Shown: positions 45,575-54,946 of the stretch, piece after piece
Numbering within the stretch: the first letter of the stretch is position 1
Layout of the letters: every line of letters begins with the position of its first letter
NCBI GenBank assembly: GCA_041398745.1
Contig: JAWKUB010000002.1
Span: 868,001 to 932,000 of the forward strand
Direction: 5' to 3'
From: JACKHO01 sp041398745
GTDB lineage: Bacteria; Planctomycetota; Planctomycetia; Planctomycetales; Planctomycetaceae
Length of the DNA stretch: 64,000 nt
The notes under the pieces: model-generated
Told to the model about the DNA's origin: nothing
The model's database searches: none
The model's input: the letters and a program-made list of their open reading frames with translations, nothing else
Program-made: the position numbers and the translations under genes

Positions 45575-46864
45575 ATGCGAATCGCGGTAGTGGGATCAGG
45601 TATTTCTGGCCTTGTCTGCGCTCACCTATTGCAGGAACTGCACGACATTACGCTCATTGAAGCGAACAACTACCTCGGGGGGCACACAAACACTGTCGAT
45701 GTGAATCTCGGCGACGAACATCATCGTATTGATACGGGCTTCATCGTATTCAACGACTGGACCTACCCCAACTTCATTGGTCTGTTGAATGAGTTGGGGG
45801 CTGCTTCGCAGGCAACTTCCATGGGGTTCAGTGTGCGTTGCAGCCGCTGCGGCCTGGAGTACGCCGGAACTAACTTCCTCTCTTTGTTTGCACAGAAGCG
45901 GAATTTGCTGAGTCCGGGTCACTACCGCATGTTGTACGACATCCTGCGGTTTAATCAGCTGGGCAGCCAAAGCCGGAATGAGCCGACCAAGCCGCAGACT
46001 CTGGGCGACTTCCTCAAAGAGCATCGCTTCTCGCATACATTTGCGGAGCATTATCTCCTGCCCATGGGGGCTGCCATTTGGTCGTGTCCCATGACCACGT
46101 TCCAACAGTTCCCCATTAGTTTCATTCTGGAGTTCTATCGCAACCATGGTTTGCTGAATGTCTTCAACCGACCGACATGGCATGTCGTGCAAGGTGGCTC
46201 CCAAAGTTATGTGGAACGCATCCGTCAGCAGTTCCGCGGCGATATCTTGCTGAATTCTCCTGTGCGAAAAGTAGAACGTAAGTCCGATGAGGTCCTTGTT
46301 CACTTCCAGGACCACTTTGAAGTTTTCGATGAAGTCATCCTGGCCTGCCACAGTGATCAGGCTCTTCGCATGTTGGAGTCGCCGACAGCAGCAGAAACTC
46401 AGGTTTTGAGTTCGTTTCCGTATGGCAGAAATGAAGCTGTCCTGCATACCGATGACTCGCTCCTGCCCAAACGGAAGGTCGCTTGGTCGAGTTGGAACTA
46501 CCATGTCCGAGAAGGTGAGCAGCGGCCGAGTGTCACTTACAACATGAACATCCTGCAGGGGATTGAATCCAATAACACATTTTGCGTGACCCTCAACGAA
46601 ACGGAGTCCATTGCGCCGGAGAAAGTTTTGGGTTCGTTTGAATACCACCATCCTGTATTCACTCTCGAACGGCAGGCTGCTCAGAGTCGACATGACGAAC
46701 TCATTCGGCAATCGGGACTGTCCTACTGCGGTGCTTACTGGGGGAATGGTTTTCACGAAGATGGTGTGAACAGTGCGCTGAAGGTCTGCAAGGCATTTGG
46801 CGTAACGCCTTCCTGGCAATCAGGTGATGAGTCGATTGCACGGGAGGCCAACCTTGTCGGCTAA
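45575..46864 (+). CDS. FAD-dependent amine-oxidase-like oxidoreductase
   Basis: A 429-residue protein. The N-terminal Rossmann motif is VVGSGISGLVCAHLL followed by an acidic end (IEANNYLGGHT). Other flavin-oxidoreductase marks are RIDTGFIVFND and, later, WNYHVREGEQRP. The C-terminus has GAYWGNGFHEDGVNSALKV. It is the type found beside DUF1365 and CFA-synthase genes in many bacteria, where it is thought to act on membrane fatty acids. ATG 45575 is chosen; the frame opens at 45512. Its last 38 bases overlap the DUF1365 gene, implying coupled translation. Confidence 0.82.
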   Translation: MRIAVVGSGISGLVCAHLLQELHDITLIEANNYLGGHTNTVDVNLGDEHHRIDTGFIVFNDWTYPNFIGLLNELGAASQATSMGFSVRCSRCGLEYAGTNFLSLFAQKRNLLSPGHYRMLYDILRFNQLGSQSRNEPTKPQTLGDFLKEHRFSHTFAEHYLLPMGAAIWSCPMTTFQQFPISFILEFYRNHGLLNVFNRPTWHVVQGGSQSYVERIRQQFRGDILLNSPVRKVERKSDEVLVHFQDHFEVFDEVILACHSDQALRMLESPTAAETQVLSSFPYGRNEAVLHTDDSLLPKRKVAWSSWNYHVREGEQRPSVTYNMNILQGIESNNTFCVTLNETESIAPEKVLGSFEYHHPVFTLERQAAQSRHDELIRQSGLSYCGAYWGNGFHEDGVNSALKVCKAFGVTPSWQSGDESIAREANLVG

Positions 46865-47651
46865 CAACAATCCTCCGCTTCACAGTTGTCTCTACACGGG
46901 CACGGTCAGCCATTGTCGTCACGTTCCGAAGCCGCATGCCTTCCAGTATCGGCTGTTTCAGGTTTACCTCGACCTCAGTGAACTCGAACGACTGGGGCGC
47001 GAGAACTGGTTGATTTCAAATGAAGGCTGGGGAATTGCCCGCTTTGGTCGCAACGACCATTTGGGGCGGCGCGAGGAGCCCTTAGATGAATCTGTGAGGC
47101 GACTGGTCCAGCGTGAAACTGGGCAGCGACTGACCGGCCCCATCAGACTGCTGACCCACTTGCGGTACTTCGGATTCCTGATGAATCCCGTCAGCTTTTA
47201 CTACTGCTTCGATGAACAGGATGAGCATGTCGAGGCCGTGGTTGCTGAAGTGAACAATACGCCCTGGAACGAGCAGCACTGCTACGTTCTGAATTGGAAG
47301 CGTGACAGTGCCGAGGCGTCGAACACGCTGCAAACACGGCAGGCCAAAGAATTCCATGTGTCGCCATTCATGGAAATGGACATGGAGTACCGATGGCAAC
47401 TGGCGGTTCCCAATGAATCACTCGACGTCAGTATTTCCAACTTCCGCGGTGAAGACTGCCTGTTCAATGCAACGCTACACATGCAGCGCGAGCCGCTAAC
47501 GAACTGGAACATGCTCTCGCATTTGGTGGCATTTCCCTGCATGACTGCCAAGGTCTACGCAGCAATTCACTGGGAAGCACTGCGTTTATGGTGGAAAGGC
47601 ATTCCGTACGTGCCTCATCCCAAAACTCAATCCCAGCCAGTCAGTTCCTGA
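46827..47651 (+). CDS. DUF1365 family protein
   Basis: A 274-residue protein of unknown biochemical function, regularly found between a flavin oxidoreductase and a CFA synthase. Recognisable stretches are SCLYTGTVSHCRHVPKPHAF, FGRNDHLG, ILLTHL-like IRLLTHLRYFGFLMNPVSFYYCFD, EVNNTPWNEQHCYVL and KEFHVSPFMEMDMEYRW. The last is the most typical motif. Several conserved Cys/His residues could bind metal. ATG 46827 is used; GTG 46824 is also in frame. It follows the oxidoreductase with a 38-base overlap and precedes the CFA synthase by 33 bases. Confidence 0.9.
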   Translation: MSRLHGRPTLSANNNPPLHSCLYTGTVSHCRHVPKPHAFQYRLFQVYLDLSELERLGRENWLISNEGWGIARFGRNDHLGRREEPLDESVRRLVQRETGQRLTGPIRLLTHLRYFGFLMNPVSFYYCFDEQDEHVEAVVAEVNNTPWNEQHCYVLNWKRDSAEASNTLQTRQAKEFHVSPFMEMDMEYRWQLAVPNESLDVSISNFRGEDCLFNATLHMQREPLTNWNMLSHLVAFPCMTAKVYAAIHWEALRLWWKGIPYVPHPKTQSQPVSS

Positions 47652-47684
47652 AACGATAGACACCCCGAACCCCCAGATTGTTCC

Positions 47685-48950
47685 ATGAACACTCAAACGC
47701 TTACCAAAACAAATGTTGCCTCGCACACGGGTCAAAAGTCTGTCGGCGCGCGTACTCACTCAGGCTGGTGGTTTCAGCTGGTGGCCCGCTCGTTGAAGCA
47801 TTTGAGTCATGGGACATTAGAAGTGCGATTGTCCGACGGGACATCGCACCTGTTTGGAACACCCGACGATGACGGCCTCAGTGCCATCGTGGAAGTACGC
47901 GACCCAGCCTGCTTTCGCACGCTGGTACTCGGTGGCGGTCTGGGAGCGGCAGAAGGATATATCCAAGGCCAATGGACGTCGCCAAATCTTGTCGATGTCA
48001 TGCGACTGTTCGCCCGAAACATGAGTTTGTTTGGGCGACTTGACACGGGGCTGGCCCGGTTGCTGGTCAGTGTGGCCAAGCTGTCGCATTGGCTTTCGGG
48101 AAATACGGTCAGCCAAAGTGCGAAGAACATCTCGGCACACTATGACCTGGGCAATGAGTTCTTCGAATTGTTCCTCGATCCCACCATGATGTATTCCTCG
48201 GGATTGTTTGGTGAGTCCGGCCAGTCGATGGAGTCGGCCAGCGAAGCAAAGCTGGAACGAATTTGCCGACAGCTCGATTTGAAACCAGATGATCATGTTC
48301 TGGAAATTGGAACAGGCTGGGGAGGATTTGCCTGCTACGCCGCCAGAAACTTCGGATGCCGCGTAACGACGACTACGATTTCGCAGAATCAGTTCGACTT
48401 CGCCACACAGCGTGTTGCTAAGGAAGGCCTTTCAAATCAGGTCACTGTCCTGTTGGAAGATTACCGGAAGCTGACGGGTCAGTATGACAAAATCGTTTCG
48501 ATTGAAATGCTGGAGGCAGTCGGGCATGACTTTCTGCCGACATACTTTTCCAAGTGTTCCAGCCTGTTGCGCCCCGGCGGACAAATCCTGGTGCAGTCCA
48601 TCACCATGCCGGACCACCGTTACGACACGTATCGAAGCTCTGTCGACTTCATTCAGAAGTACATTTTCCCGGGAGGACACCTCCCCTCGGTTGCGGCGAT
48701 TCAATCAGCCATTGCCAAGAGTGCCGACCTGCAACTCATCGATGCAATCCAGTTCCCAGAGAGCTACGCGAAAACACTGCGTGCGTGGCGTGAACGTTTC
48801 GAAACCAACCTCGATCAAATCCGTCAGCTCGGCTTTGACGAAACGTTCATCAACACCTGGATGTATTACCTCTGCTACTGCGAAGGAGCTTTCGACGAAC
48901 ACGTGGTGAGCGTCGGCCAGTTTCATTGGGAACGCCCCCGGTACGCATAG
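47685..48950 (+). CDS. Cyclopropane-fatty-acyl-phospholipid synthase-family methyltransferase
   Basis: A 421-residue SAM-dependent enzyme acting on unsaturated acyl chains of membrane lipids. The N-terminal domain (LEVRLSDG...) is followed by NISAHYDLGNEFFELFLDPTMMYSSG, the CFA active-site segment. The SAM motif is VLEIGTGWGGFACYAA, then KIVSIEMLEAVGHDFLPTYF and FIQKYIFPGG. Length matches the family. In related operons this enzyme can methylate rather than cyclopropanate fatty acids, so the product (cyclopropane, methyl-branched or furan fatty acid) cannot be told from sequence. It converges with pdxA across ten bases. Confidence 0.88.
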   Translation: MNTQTLTKTNVASHTGQKSVGARTHSGWWFQLVARSLKHLSHGTLEVRLSDGTSHLFGTPDDDGLSAIVEVRDPACFRTLVLGGGLGAAEGYIQGQWTSPNLVDVMRLFARNMSLFGRLDTGLARLLVSVAKLSHWLSGNTVSQSAKNISAHYDLGNEFFELFLDPTMMYSSGLFGESGQSMESASEAKLERICRQLDLKPDDHVLEIGTGWGGFACYAARNFGCRVTTTTISQNQFDFATQRVAKEGLSNQVTVLLEDYRKLTGQYDKIVSIEMLEAVGHDFLPTYFSKCSSLLRPGGQILVQSITMPDHRYDTYRSSVDFIQKYIFPGGHLPSVAAIQSAIAKSADLQLIDAIQFPESYAKTLRAWRERFETNLDQIRQLGFDETFINTWMYYLCYCEGAFDEHVVSVGQFHWERPRYA

Positions 48951-48960
48951 CGAAGACTCG

Positions 48961-49983
48961 CTACTGCTTGTGCCGAGCCAGCTGCAGGGCCGTTTGAATT
49001 GCGAGACGCATGCCATCGGCCTCGGCTTTTCCCTGCCACGCGATATCGAATGCCGTGCCGTGGCTGGGACTCGTGCGGACAAAAGGCAGGCCGAGCGTCA
49101 CATTCACTGCCCGGCGGAATGCGATGAGCTTAAGTGCAATGTGTCCCTGGTCGTGGTACATCGCGACGACGCCATCGAACTCTCCGTTCACGGCCCGTAG
49201 AAACAACGTGTCGGCCGGGATGGGACCTTGCGACAACGCACCTTGGCCTGCAGCCGTTTCTATTGCTGGTGCGATGCGAGTTTGTTCTTCGTCGCCGAAC
49301 AGTCCGCTTTCACCAGCGTGGGGATTCAATGCGCACACACCAATTCGTGGCGACTCGCATCCCAGTTGGCGGACGAAGTGGAACAGCAGTTCGATTGTTT
49401 CTTCTATGCGTCCCTGCGTCATGAGGTTGGGGACGTTGGCAATCGAGTTGTGCAGAGTGACATGGGCGACGCTCAGGCCGTGCTTACCCTGAACAGCATC
49501 GCATGCGGGCAGGTGCAGCATCATGGAGAATTTCTCAACGCCTGCGCGTTCCGCCAGAATTTCTGTGTGTCCGGGATAGTAGTGCCCCGCCATATGCAGC
49601 GCCGCTTTGCTGATGGGGGCGGTGACAATTCCGGCGACTGCTCCTTCAAACGCCAAATCGATCGCTGCATTTAACCACTGATATGCGGCCTTCCCAGCTT
49701 GTGTGGTATTGCAGCCGACGGGGATGTCCTGGAGAGAAACCGTTGCAGGATTCCAGACGGGCACGACACCGGATGCGGTTGCAATTGGTCCGTCGCATTC
49801 TGTGAATTCCAGCGGTGAACCGACCAGTGCTGCGGCGCGCTGCAGAGTGTTTCGGTCACCCACGACGAGTGGTTGGTATTCCCGTTCCGTATCTCCGCTG
49901 AGCGCACGGACGACAACTTCGGGGCCAACGCCGCAAACGTCCCCGAGTGTGATGGCCAGAACCGGCTTCTCTGAGATCGTCAT
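48961..49983 (-). CDS. pdxA: 4-hydroxythreonine-4-phosphate dehydrogenase
   Basis: PdxA oxidises 4-phosphohydroxy-L-threonine in the DXP-dependent pathway to pyridoxal phosphate. The 340-residue protein shows LGDVCGVGPEVV, ISKAALHMAGHYYPGHTEIL, VAHVTLHNSIANV, LNPHAGESGLFG, MYHDQGHIALK and TSPSHGTAFDIA. The metal-binding histidines sit in the GHTE, HVTLH and HDQGH stretches. The start overlaps the preceding phosphoesterase stop (ATGA). No pdxJ is nearby. Confidence 0.95.
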   Translation of the reverse strand: MTISEKPVLAITLGDVCGVGPEVVVRALSGDTEREYQPLVVGDRNTLQRAAALVGSPLEFTECDGPIATASGVVPVWNPATVSLQDIPVGCNTTQAGKAAYQWLNAAIDLAFEGAVAGIVTAPISKAALHMAGHYYPGHTEILAERAGVEKFSMMLHLPACDAVQGKHGLSVAHVTLHNSIANVPNLMTQGRIEETIELLFHFVRQLGCESPRIGVCALNPHAGESGLFGDEEQTRIAPAIETAAGQGALSQGPIPADTLFLRAVNGEFDGVVAMYHDQGHIALKLIAFRRAVNVTLGLPFVRTSPSHGTAFDIAWQGKAEADGMRLAIQTALQLARHKQ

Positions 49984-50537
49984 TCCGAATCGGTCCCGCG
50001 TTTTGTCAGTTCACGCCGCTCAATGTGCCACTGCCCGATGTCGACATCTTCCGAGAGCGGTACAATATCGACCTCACCCGTTGTCGTTTCCCACAACGCC
50101 ACCGTCGGATTCCCGTACGTCCAGCCGGAAGATTCGCCGGGGTTAATCCACAGTCGATCGGACTCGTCCCGTTTGACAGACGGTTTGTGCGTGTGCCCCA
50201 TAATGGCGGCATCAAACTTGCCCGGGTATCCCCGTAAGTCGCGCTGCATATGGACGACGACCACGCGTGTTCCGTCCGGCAATGTGAACTCCGCGGGCGC
50301 CTCTTTGAGTATGCCGATAATGGAGAACCCGGCGAGTAGCCCCGGCTTGTTTCCTTCATTGTCGCCAAAGCATCCCCAGACCGGTGCATTCAGTTGGCGC
50401 AACGGAGGCACGGCAAATGTCGACACCAAATCCCCCGCGAAGAGAATGAGTTCGACTTCGGCCTCGTTGAACAATCGCACCACCCGACGAATGTTGTCGA
50501 GATGATCGTGCGTGTCGGCGAAAACTCCGACCAGCAT
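49980..50537 (-). CDS. YfcE/MJ0936-type metallophosphoesterase
   Basis: A 185-residue calcineurin-like phosphodiesterase. The metal-binding motifs are FADTHDH (D-x-H), FAGDLV, GDNEG, VVHMQ-like VVVVHM and MGHTHKP. Length fits the small YfcE family. The start ATG 50537 is preceded by AAGGA at good spacing; the longer frame to 50573 would begin inside the esterase gene. It overlaps pdxA by 4 bases, so the two may be translated together. Substrate is unknown; members act on small phosphodiesters. Confidence 0.85.
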   Translation of the reverse strand: MLVGVFADTHDHLDNIRRVVRLFNEAEVELILFAGDLVSTFAVPPLRQLNAPVWGCFGDNEGNKPGLLAGFSIIGILKEAPAEFTLPDGTRVVVVHMQRDLRGYPGKFDAAIMGHTHKPSVKRDESDRLWINPGESSGWTYGNPTVALWETTTGEVDIVPLSEDVDIGQWHIERRELTKRGTDSE

Positions 50538-50554
50538 GGGAGTATCCTTTCTGG

Positions 50555-51376
50555 TCAGGCCTTGCTGAGCCATCCCAGCGAGACGAGAAACTCGTCAACG
50601 GCCTTGATGGTTTGCGATTTGAACGGGTCCTTGTTGAAGAATCCGTGCGGCTGGTTTTCGAACAGTTGCAGTTCACAACGAACGCCGACCTTCTTCATCC
50701 CGTCTCGAAAGCGTTCCCCAACGGCCACGTCAATCAGCTTGTCCGAGGTGCCGAGGAAAATGATGGCGGGGGGATCATCTTCGGAAATGTTGTGTGCCGG
50801 CGAAAACTCGGGGTAGCGGTCGCCGACGCGGGCGGTGCCCCAACCTCGGTCCGGTCCATTGTCGAACACAGGATTAAACAGCAGCAGGGCGTTTGCTTTG
50901 GCGGAGATGTTTTTGTCGTCCCCCTCTGCGTCATGTCCTTCAACCATGCCGACAAATGCGGCCAGGTGTCCTCCGGCTGATCCACCACCAGCCGCGATGC
51001 GATTCGGATCGATGCCAAGCTCTTCCGCATGACTCCGCACCCAGCGCATGGCAGATTTGGCATCTTCGACGCATATGACGGGAGGATCCTGGTTCTTTTT
51101 GTCGAGCAGTCGATACTGAACCTGAATCGCGACCATTCCGCGCGAGGCCAAATGCGTGGCCCAGTCATTGAACTGCGTGGGTTGTCCGCCAGTCCAGCCA
51201 CCGCCATGAAAAAAAACGACAGCAGGAACCGGTTCTGTCTTGCTGAGCGGCTTGGGAGAAACCACATACAGACTTAACTCACGACCTTCGACCGTTTTGT
51301 AAACGTGCTTTTCACCCACCGGACCGGCAGCCTGGGTAGTGAGAGTCAGTGTGAGAATCAGTAACAACGTACGCAT
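50555..51376 (-). CDS. Exported alpha/beta-hydrolase esterase (BD-FAE/acetyl esterase-like)
   Basis: A 273-residue protein with a signal peptide (LLLILTLTLTTQAA). The oxyanion-hole motif is FFHGGGWTGG and the nucleophile motif GGGSAGGHLAAFVG. The acid is probably in TSDKLIDVAV and the histidine in NQPHGFFN, giving a complete triad. Planctomycetes carry many such enzymes, often sulfatase-associated, that deacetylate polysaccharides; the substrate here is unknown. ATG 51376 starts the signal. It precedes the phosphoesterase gene by 17 bases on the same strand. Confidence 0.85.
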   Translation of the reverse strand: MRTLLLILTLTLTTQAAGPVGEKHVYKTVEGRELSLYVVSPKPLSKTEPVPAVVFFHGGGWTGGQPTQFNDWATHLASRGMVAIQVQYRLLDKKNQDPPVICVEDAKSAMRWVRSHAEELGIDPNRIAAGGGSAGGHLAAFVGMVEGHDAEGDDKNISAKANALLLFNPVFDNGPDRGWGTARVGDRYPEFSPAHNISEDDPPAIIFLGTSDKLIDVAVGERFRDGMKKVGVRCELQLFENQPHGFFNKDPFKSQTIKAVDEFLVSLGWLSKA

Positions 51377-51474
51377 CAATTATCTCGCTTATCGAATTCA
51401 AGTTGCACGCATTGTACTCTGCACTGCGTTGTGAGGCGAACAGACTGCTTCGGACAAGAAACACCGCACATGGG

Positions 51475-52134
51475 TTACTGTTTGGATCTCCCGGAATTCG
51501 CTGCCTTGATCAGCCCTGGTTTCGTCACTTTGACGCTGACGTCGTCGAGATGAGCGTCACCGCCAAGGGTGCGGAACACCACCGTGGGCTTGGCGACATG
51601 GAATGTGGCATCGGTCGCTTCCAGGCGAACATTCTGAGTGCCGTTCTCCAGTTCGGCAACGACCGTGTCTCCTTTGAGGACGAGCCAAACCTTAATCCAG
51701 TCTTGTGTGTTCTCCAGTTTTGCAGTCGCCAGAGTTTCGTCTTTGGAGTCAGGATCTGCCTTGTCGCGATGCTTCTTCAGAACGACGGACGTCGGCGTGA
51801 GAACGAGCGAAAACAAATGCCCCTTCTTCTTCAATTGACCGGGCGCAGGGTCAAATCCCACATGGAATCCTGTGGCTCCCACAAACTTCACGCGGCAACT
51901 TACGGTTCCATCGCTCAAGGGAATTTGCAAACGTGACGCCGCGGCATGGTTGTCTGCTTCCAATTCCCGGCACACGAGGACTCCATCCTTTGGCTCCCAA
52001 TGGCCTGCGTTGACCGTCCAGTTGTTTGGACGCTCCGCTTCATCAAACGTTGCAGTAAAACTGGGTTCGGCCGACCAGACGACGCTGCCAGACATTGCCA
52101 GGAGAAGAAAAGCTGCGAGGGAGAAACGTGTCAT
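51475..52134 (-). CDS. Secreted jelly-roll-type protein (DUF1080-like)
   Basis: A 219-residue exported protein with a signal peptide (RFSLAAFLLLAMSGSVVWSAEPS). The remainder is all beta: FTATFDEAERPNNWTVNAGHWEPKDGVLV, SCRVKFVGATGFHVGFD, LFSLVLTPTSVVLKKH and PTVVFRTLGGDAHLDDVSV. This pattern resembles the 3-keto-disaccharide hydrolase/DUF1080 lectin-like domain found in many planctomycete secreted proteins. No catalytic residues can be assigned. There is no cysteine beyond the conserved pair in VLVC and SC. Confidence 0.65.
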   Translation of the reverse strand: MTRFSLAAFLLLAMSGSVVWSAEPSFTATFDEAERPNNWTVNAGHWEPKDGVLVCRELEADNHAAASRLQIPLSDGTVSCRVKFVGATGFHVGFDPAPGQLKKKGHLFSLVLTPTSVVLKKHRDKADPDSKDETLATAKLENTQDWIKVWLVLKGDTVVAELENGTQNVRLEATDATFHVAKPTVVFRTLGGDAHLDDVSVKVTKPGLIKAANSGRSKQ

Positions 52135-52181
52135 TGAGGCACTCGGCTGATGGTTTTAGAGAAGTTGGACAACAGTGGGGA

Positions 52182-53270
52182 TCATCCAATATGTCGCTGC
52201 CATTCGTCCAGCGTTCGGCGAGCACAGTTGGCAATTGAAAAGTTGGCGTCACACAACTGACGAGCGTTACGCGCCACACGACAGGCGAGTTCTCTATCGT
52301 TTAAGTATGCGAGGACGCCTTGAGACATTCCCGAAGTGTCATCTCGGTCGACGAGCAATCCCGTTTGCTGGTGAATGACAATATCTGCTGTGCCGCCGAC
52401 ATTCGTAGCCACTATGGGGACTTCGCAGGCTGAAGCCTCGAGCAGCACGCGTCCGAACGGTTCCTGCTGAGCAGTATGCAACAATACATCGACTTCGTGG
52501 AGTACGTCGACGACATCTTTTCGCTGGCCGAGTCGGTGCCAGCGGTCCCGCATGCCAGCTTCCGCAAACGCTTCATTGAGTTTTTCGTCGTATTCAACCG
52601 TTTCCGGTTTCATTGAGTGCCGACTACCGCAGTGTACGAAATGCACGTCAGGCCGCTGTCGACATATTTCAATCGCGGCCTGTACAAAGCGGTCCTGTCC
52701 CTTTCGCAGGCAGATTTGTCCGATGTTGGCAACAAGTCGCACGGAATCATCAATTTCCAATTCGCGACGCAACCGTCCAGTTCTGGGTCCTGGACGAAAT
52801 CGAACCAGGTCGATGCCGTTGTTAATCACCGTCAGGTTCGCACCATTGTATCCCTGCTCGGTCAGCCCGTCGGCAGTCGCGGTGGAGACGCAAACCAGCG
52901 AGTCGAGTTGAGACAAGTCGTGCAGTGCCGCCTTCTTCAGTCCCATAATGTCCCGGACATGACCGGCACACTTCTGGGGTAGCGAAGGAGCCAATTGGCC
53001 CAGGGTGCGTGACATCCTCAGGCTGTTGGCATGCAAAATGTCGACCGGAAGTCGCGTTAACTGTTCATGCAGAAGTTCCGCGCGATTTGGTCCGGAGGGC
53101 AGAGGAAAAACCTTGATGTCGCGCGAGCGGAACGCGTCGGCCAGAGGACCCGACTCCGGACAAATCGCGACCGGATGCAGACTGGTTCCAAGCTCATCCA
53201 AAATTGTCAGCAGAGAATGTTCGCCACCATTCAGTGTCGGATACTCACATAGAAATCCCATTCGCAACAT
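52182..53270 (-). CDS. GT4-family glycosyltransferase
   Basis: A 362-residue GT-B enzyme with an N-terminal acceptor half (CEYPTLNGGEHSLL, VDILHANSLRMSRTLG). The C-terminal donor half has RLVANIGQICLRKGQDRFV, VHFVHCGSR and the E-x7-E motif EPFGRVLLEASACEVPIVAT. There is no transmembrane segment. The first base of its ATG is the last base of the upstream stop (TAATG), so translation is coupled to the double binding protein gene. It lies in the exopolysaccharide locus and probably adds a sugar to the repeat unit. Confidence 0.85.
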   Translation of the reverse strand: MLRMGFLCEYPTLNGGEHSLLTILDELGTSLHPVAICPESGPLADAFRSRDIKVFPLPSGPNRAELLHEQLTRLPVDILHANSLRMSRTLGQLAPSLPQKCAGHVRDIMGLKKAALHDLSQLDSLVCVSTATADGLTEQGYNGANLTVINNGIDLVRFRPGPRTGRLRRELEIDDSVRLVANIGQICLRKGQDRFVQAAIEICRQRPDVHFVHCGSRHSMKPETVEYDEKLNEAFAEAGMRDRWHRLGQRKDVVDVLHEVDVLLHTAQQEPFGRVLLEASACEVPIVATNVGGTADIVIHQQTGLLVDRDDTSGMSQGVLAYLNDRELACRVARNARQLCDANFSIANCARRTLDEWQRHIG

Positions 53271-54763
53271 TACGGTGCGTCACCTGGTGCGATCCAACTG
53301 AACCCTTCATTCAGAAATCGCTGCTGGGATTCCTCAGTGTTCAGCCTTTTGAAAAGCCTCTGCGCCAATTGCGAGTGTTGTGATGCTTTCGCCACGGCGA
53401 AGGGTTGCGTCGCTTGTGAACACGGAATTCCTTCAATCCGAATGGCATCCAGATCCTCTGCTGAGCCGGCTGCGTTACTAATGTAAGCCACGGCTGCATC
53501 GAGCGAACCCGCCTTGAGCTGGTTGACCAGCAAGTCGCCGGTGGGGGCTTGCACGGTAACGTTCGGCATGACGGTGTCGGTCAGTCCGCCTTCTGTCAGC
53601 GTCCGTTGTGTGAGCCATCCCATAGCACATTGCTTTTCGTGTCCGACCCCGACACGCAGCCCTTCGCGGCCCAAATCTCTCAGCGACTGAATGCCGTGAG
53701 GATTCCCCTTCTTCACGAGAATGACCAGTTCATTGGTGGAGACATCAGTCGGGTTGCCAAACCGTTCTTGAACCTGTTTCATGAATTCGACGTCGCAAGC
53801 GAAGTAGGCATCGGGTGATTGACCAGCGTTCATTTGGGCGACCAGAATTCCGCAACCATTGTAGACCGTAGTGACCTTCGCTCCCTCTCGCTGTTCAAAC
53901 TCGGCAACGGTTTTCTCGATTGCCGGTCGAAGCATGGAGCCGCAGTAAATGGTCATTTCTGGAGCTTCGGTCCAGGCGTCACCATTGGCCGGTGTGAAAC
54001 TGAATTCTGCATACCGTTTCTGACCACGGTCATGAGCTGCGGCGTAACGGGCGAACTTGATGGCTGCTGTCGGTTTGGAGGAGGTCTTGATAACACTCAC
54101 AGCCACATGCGCCACGCCCGTGGCGAATTCGGGGAGAGAGACGGCTTCCAGTTCCGGGAAGGTGTGCAGTACGGCGTCGTAGACAATGCCTACATCAGCT
54201 GCTCCCAACTTCACGTCGCTGGCGACTTCCGTCACTGTGGAACGGAGGGCCGTTGTTTGTTCTTCAAGTCGTTTCCACTGGCCGCTCTCCGTCAGGATTT
54301 CGCGGGTCATGCGTCCCACTGCGGCTGCATCGGGCTGCGCCTGCACGATGCGCACCCCGGGAGCAAACAAGTCCTCGAATGAGTCAATCCCCAGTGGATT
54401 TCCTTTCGGTACACACAGCACCAGTTGCATGTCGGCCAAGGGAAAGACTTCTTCCGTCAGGCCTTTCTTCTCCGCCATTTCTAAATAGGTCGTGTCCGCT
54501 GGCAGGTACAAATCCCCCTGGCCGTTTACTTCGATGGTGGCCAGCAATGTTTGTGATGGGCCGTACTCGATTTCTACCTTCTCGCCACTTTCCGCTTCAT
54601 AGTCGGCTCTGATTTTCTCGATGACTGCCCGATTGCTTGCGGCACAAAACAACCGAATCGTTGTCTTTTCTGCGTCGACGGAAGGTGTTTCCTCGCGCAT
54701 CAGGAACAACAGTCCCACGGCAATAATGCCTGTTGCCAGGATGAACAGTACGGGGCGATTCAT
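53270..54763 (-). CDS. Fused double ModA-like periplasmic substrate-binding protein
   Basis: A 497-residue protein with an N-terminal hydrophobic segment (4-21, LFILATGIIAVGLLFLM), then two binding-protein domains in tandem. Domain 1 (about 35-265) begins TIRLFCAASNRAVIEKIRADYE and has LATIEVNGQGDLYLPADTTYL. Domain 2 (about 269-495) begins MTIYCGSMLRPAIEKTVAEFE and has ILVAQMNAGQSPDAYFACDVEFM. Both end with a hinge resembling ModA/WtpA molybdate-binding proteins. No ABC permease or ATPase gene adjoins it, and the stop overlaps the GT4 start. ATG 54763 is preferred to 54898 because it begins the membrane segment. The ligand is uncertain; anion or sugar binding in polysaccharide export is possible. 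Confidence 0.78.
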   Translation of the reverse strand: MNRPVLFILATGIIAVGLLFLMREETPSVDAEKTTIRLFCAASNRAVIEKIRADYEAESGEKVEIEYGPSQTLLATIEVNGQGDLYLPADTTYLEMAEKKGLTEEVFPLADMQLVLCVPKGNPLGIDSFEDLFAPGVRIVQAQPDAAAVGRMTREILTESGQWKRLEEQTTALRSTVTEVASDVKLGAADVGIVYDAVLHTFPELEAVSLPEFATGVAHVAVSVIKTSSKPTAAIKFARYAAAHDRGQKRYAEFSFTPANGDAWTEAPEMTIYCGSMLRPAIEKTVAEFEQREGAKVTTVYNGCGILVAQMNAGQSPDAYFACDVEFMKQVQERFGNPTDVSTNELVILVKKGNPHGIQSLRDLGREGLRVGVGHEKQCAMGWLTQRTLTEGGLTDTVMPNVTVQAPTGDLLVNQLKAGSLDAAVAYISNAAGSAEDLDAIRIEGIPCSQATQPFAVAKASQHSQLAQRLFKRLNTEESQQRFLNEGFSWIAPGDAP

Positions 54764-54946
54764 GACAGCATGCCTGATTTCGCAAGATTTCAACATGGTT
54801 CCATGGACGCGGCGTGGAACGCGGAAGCCGTATTGTCGAAATCCGGCAACCCGTATGCAAGCTGACAGCAGAATTGCCGTAGAAAAGGGCGTTGCCACAA
54901 CGATGATCGCGGAAAGTTATTCCGAAGAAGCTAAGAAAGCCAGACG

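Noticed and set aside
45626..46819. 397-codon minus-strand open frame opposite the FAD oxidoreductase
   Set aside because: Opposite strand carries the flavin-binding motif and a full family match; the antisense protein is not recognisable.
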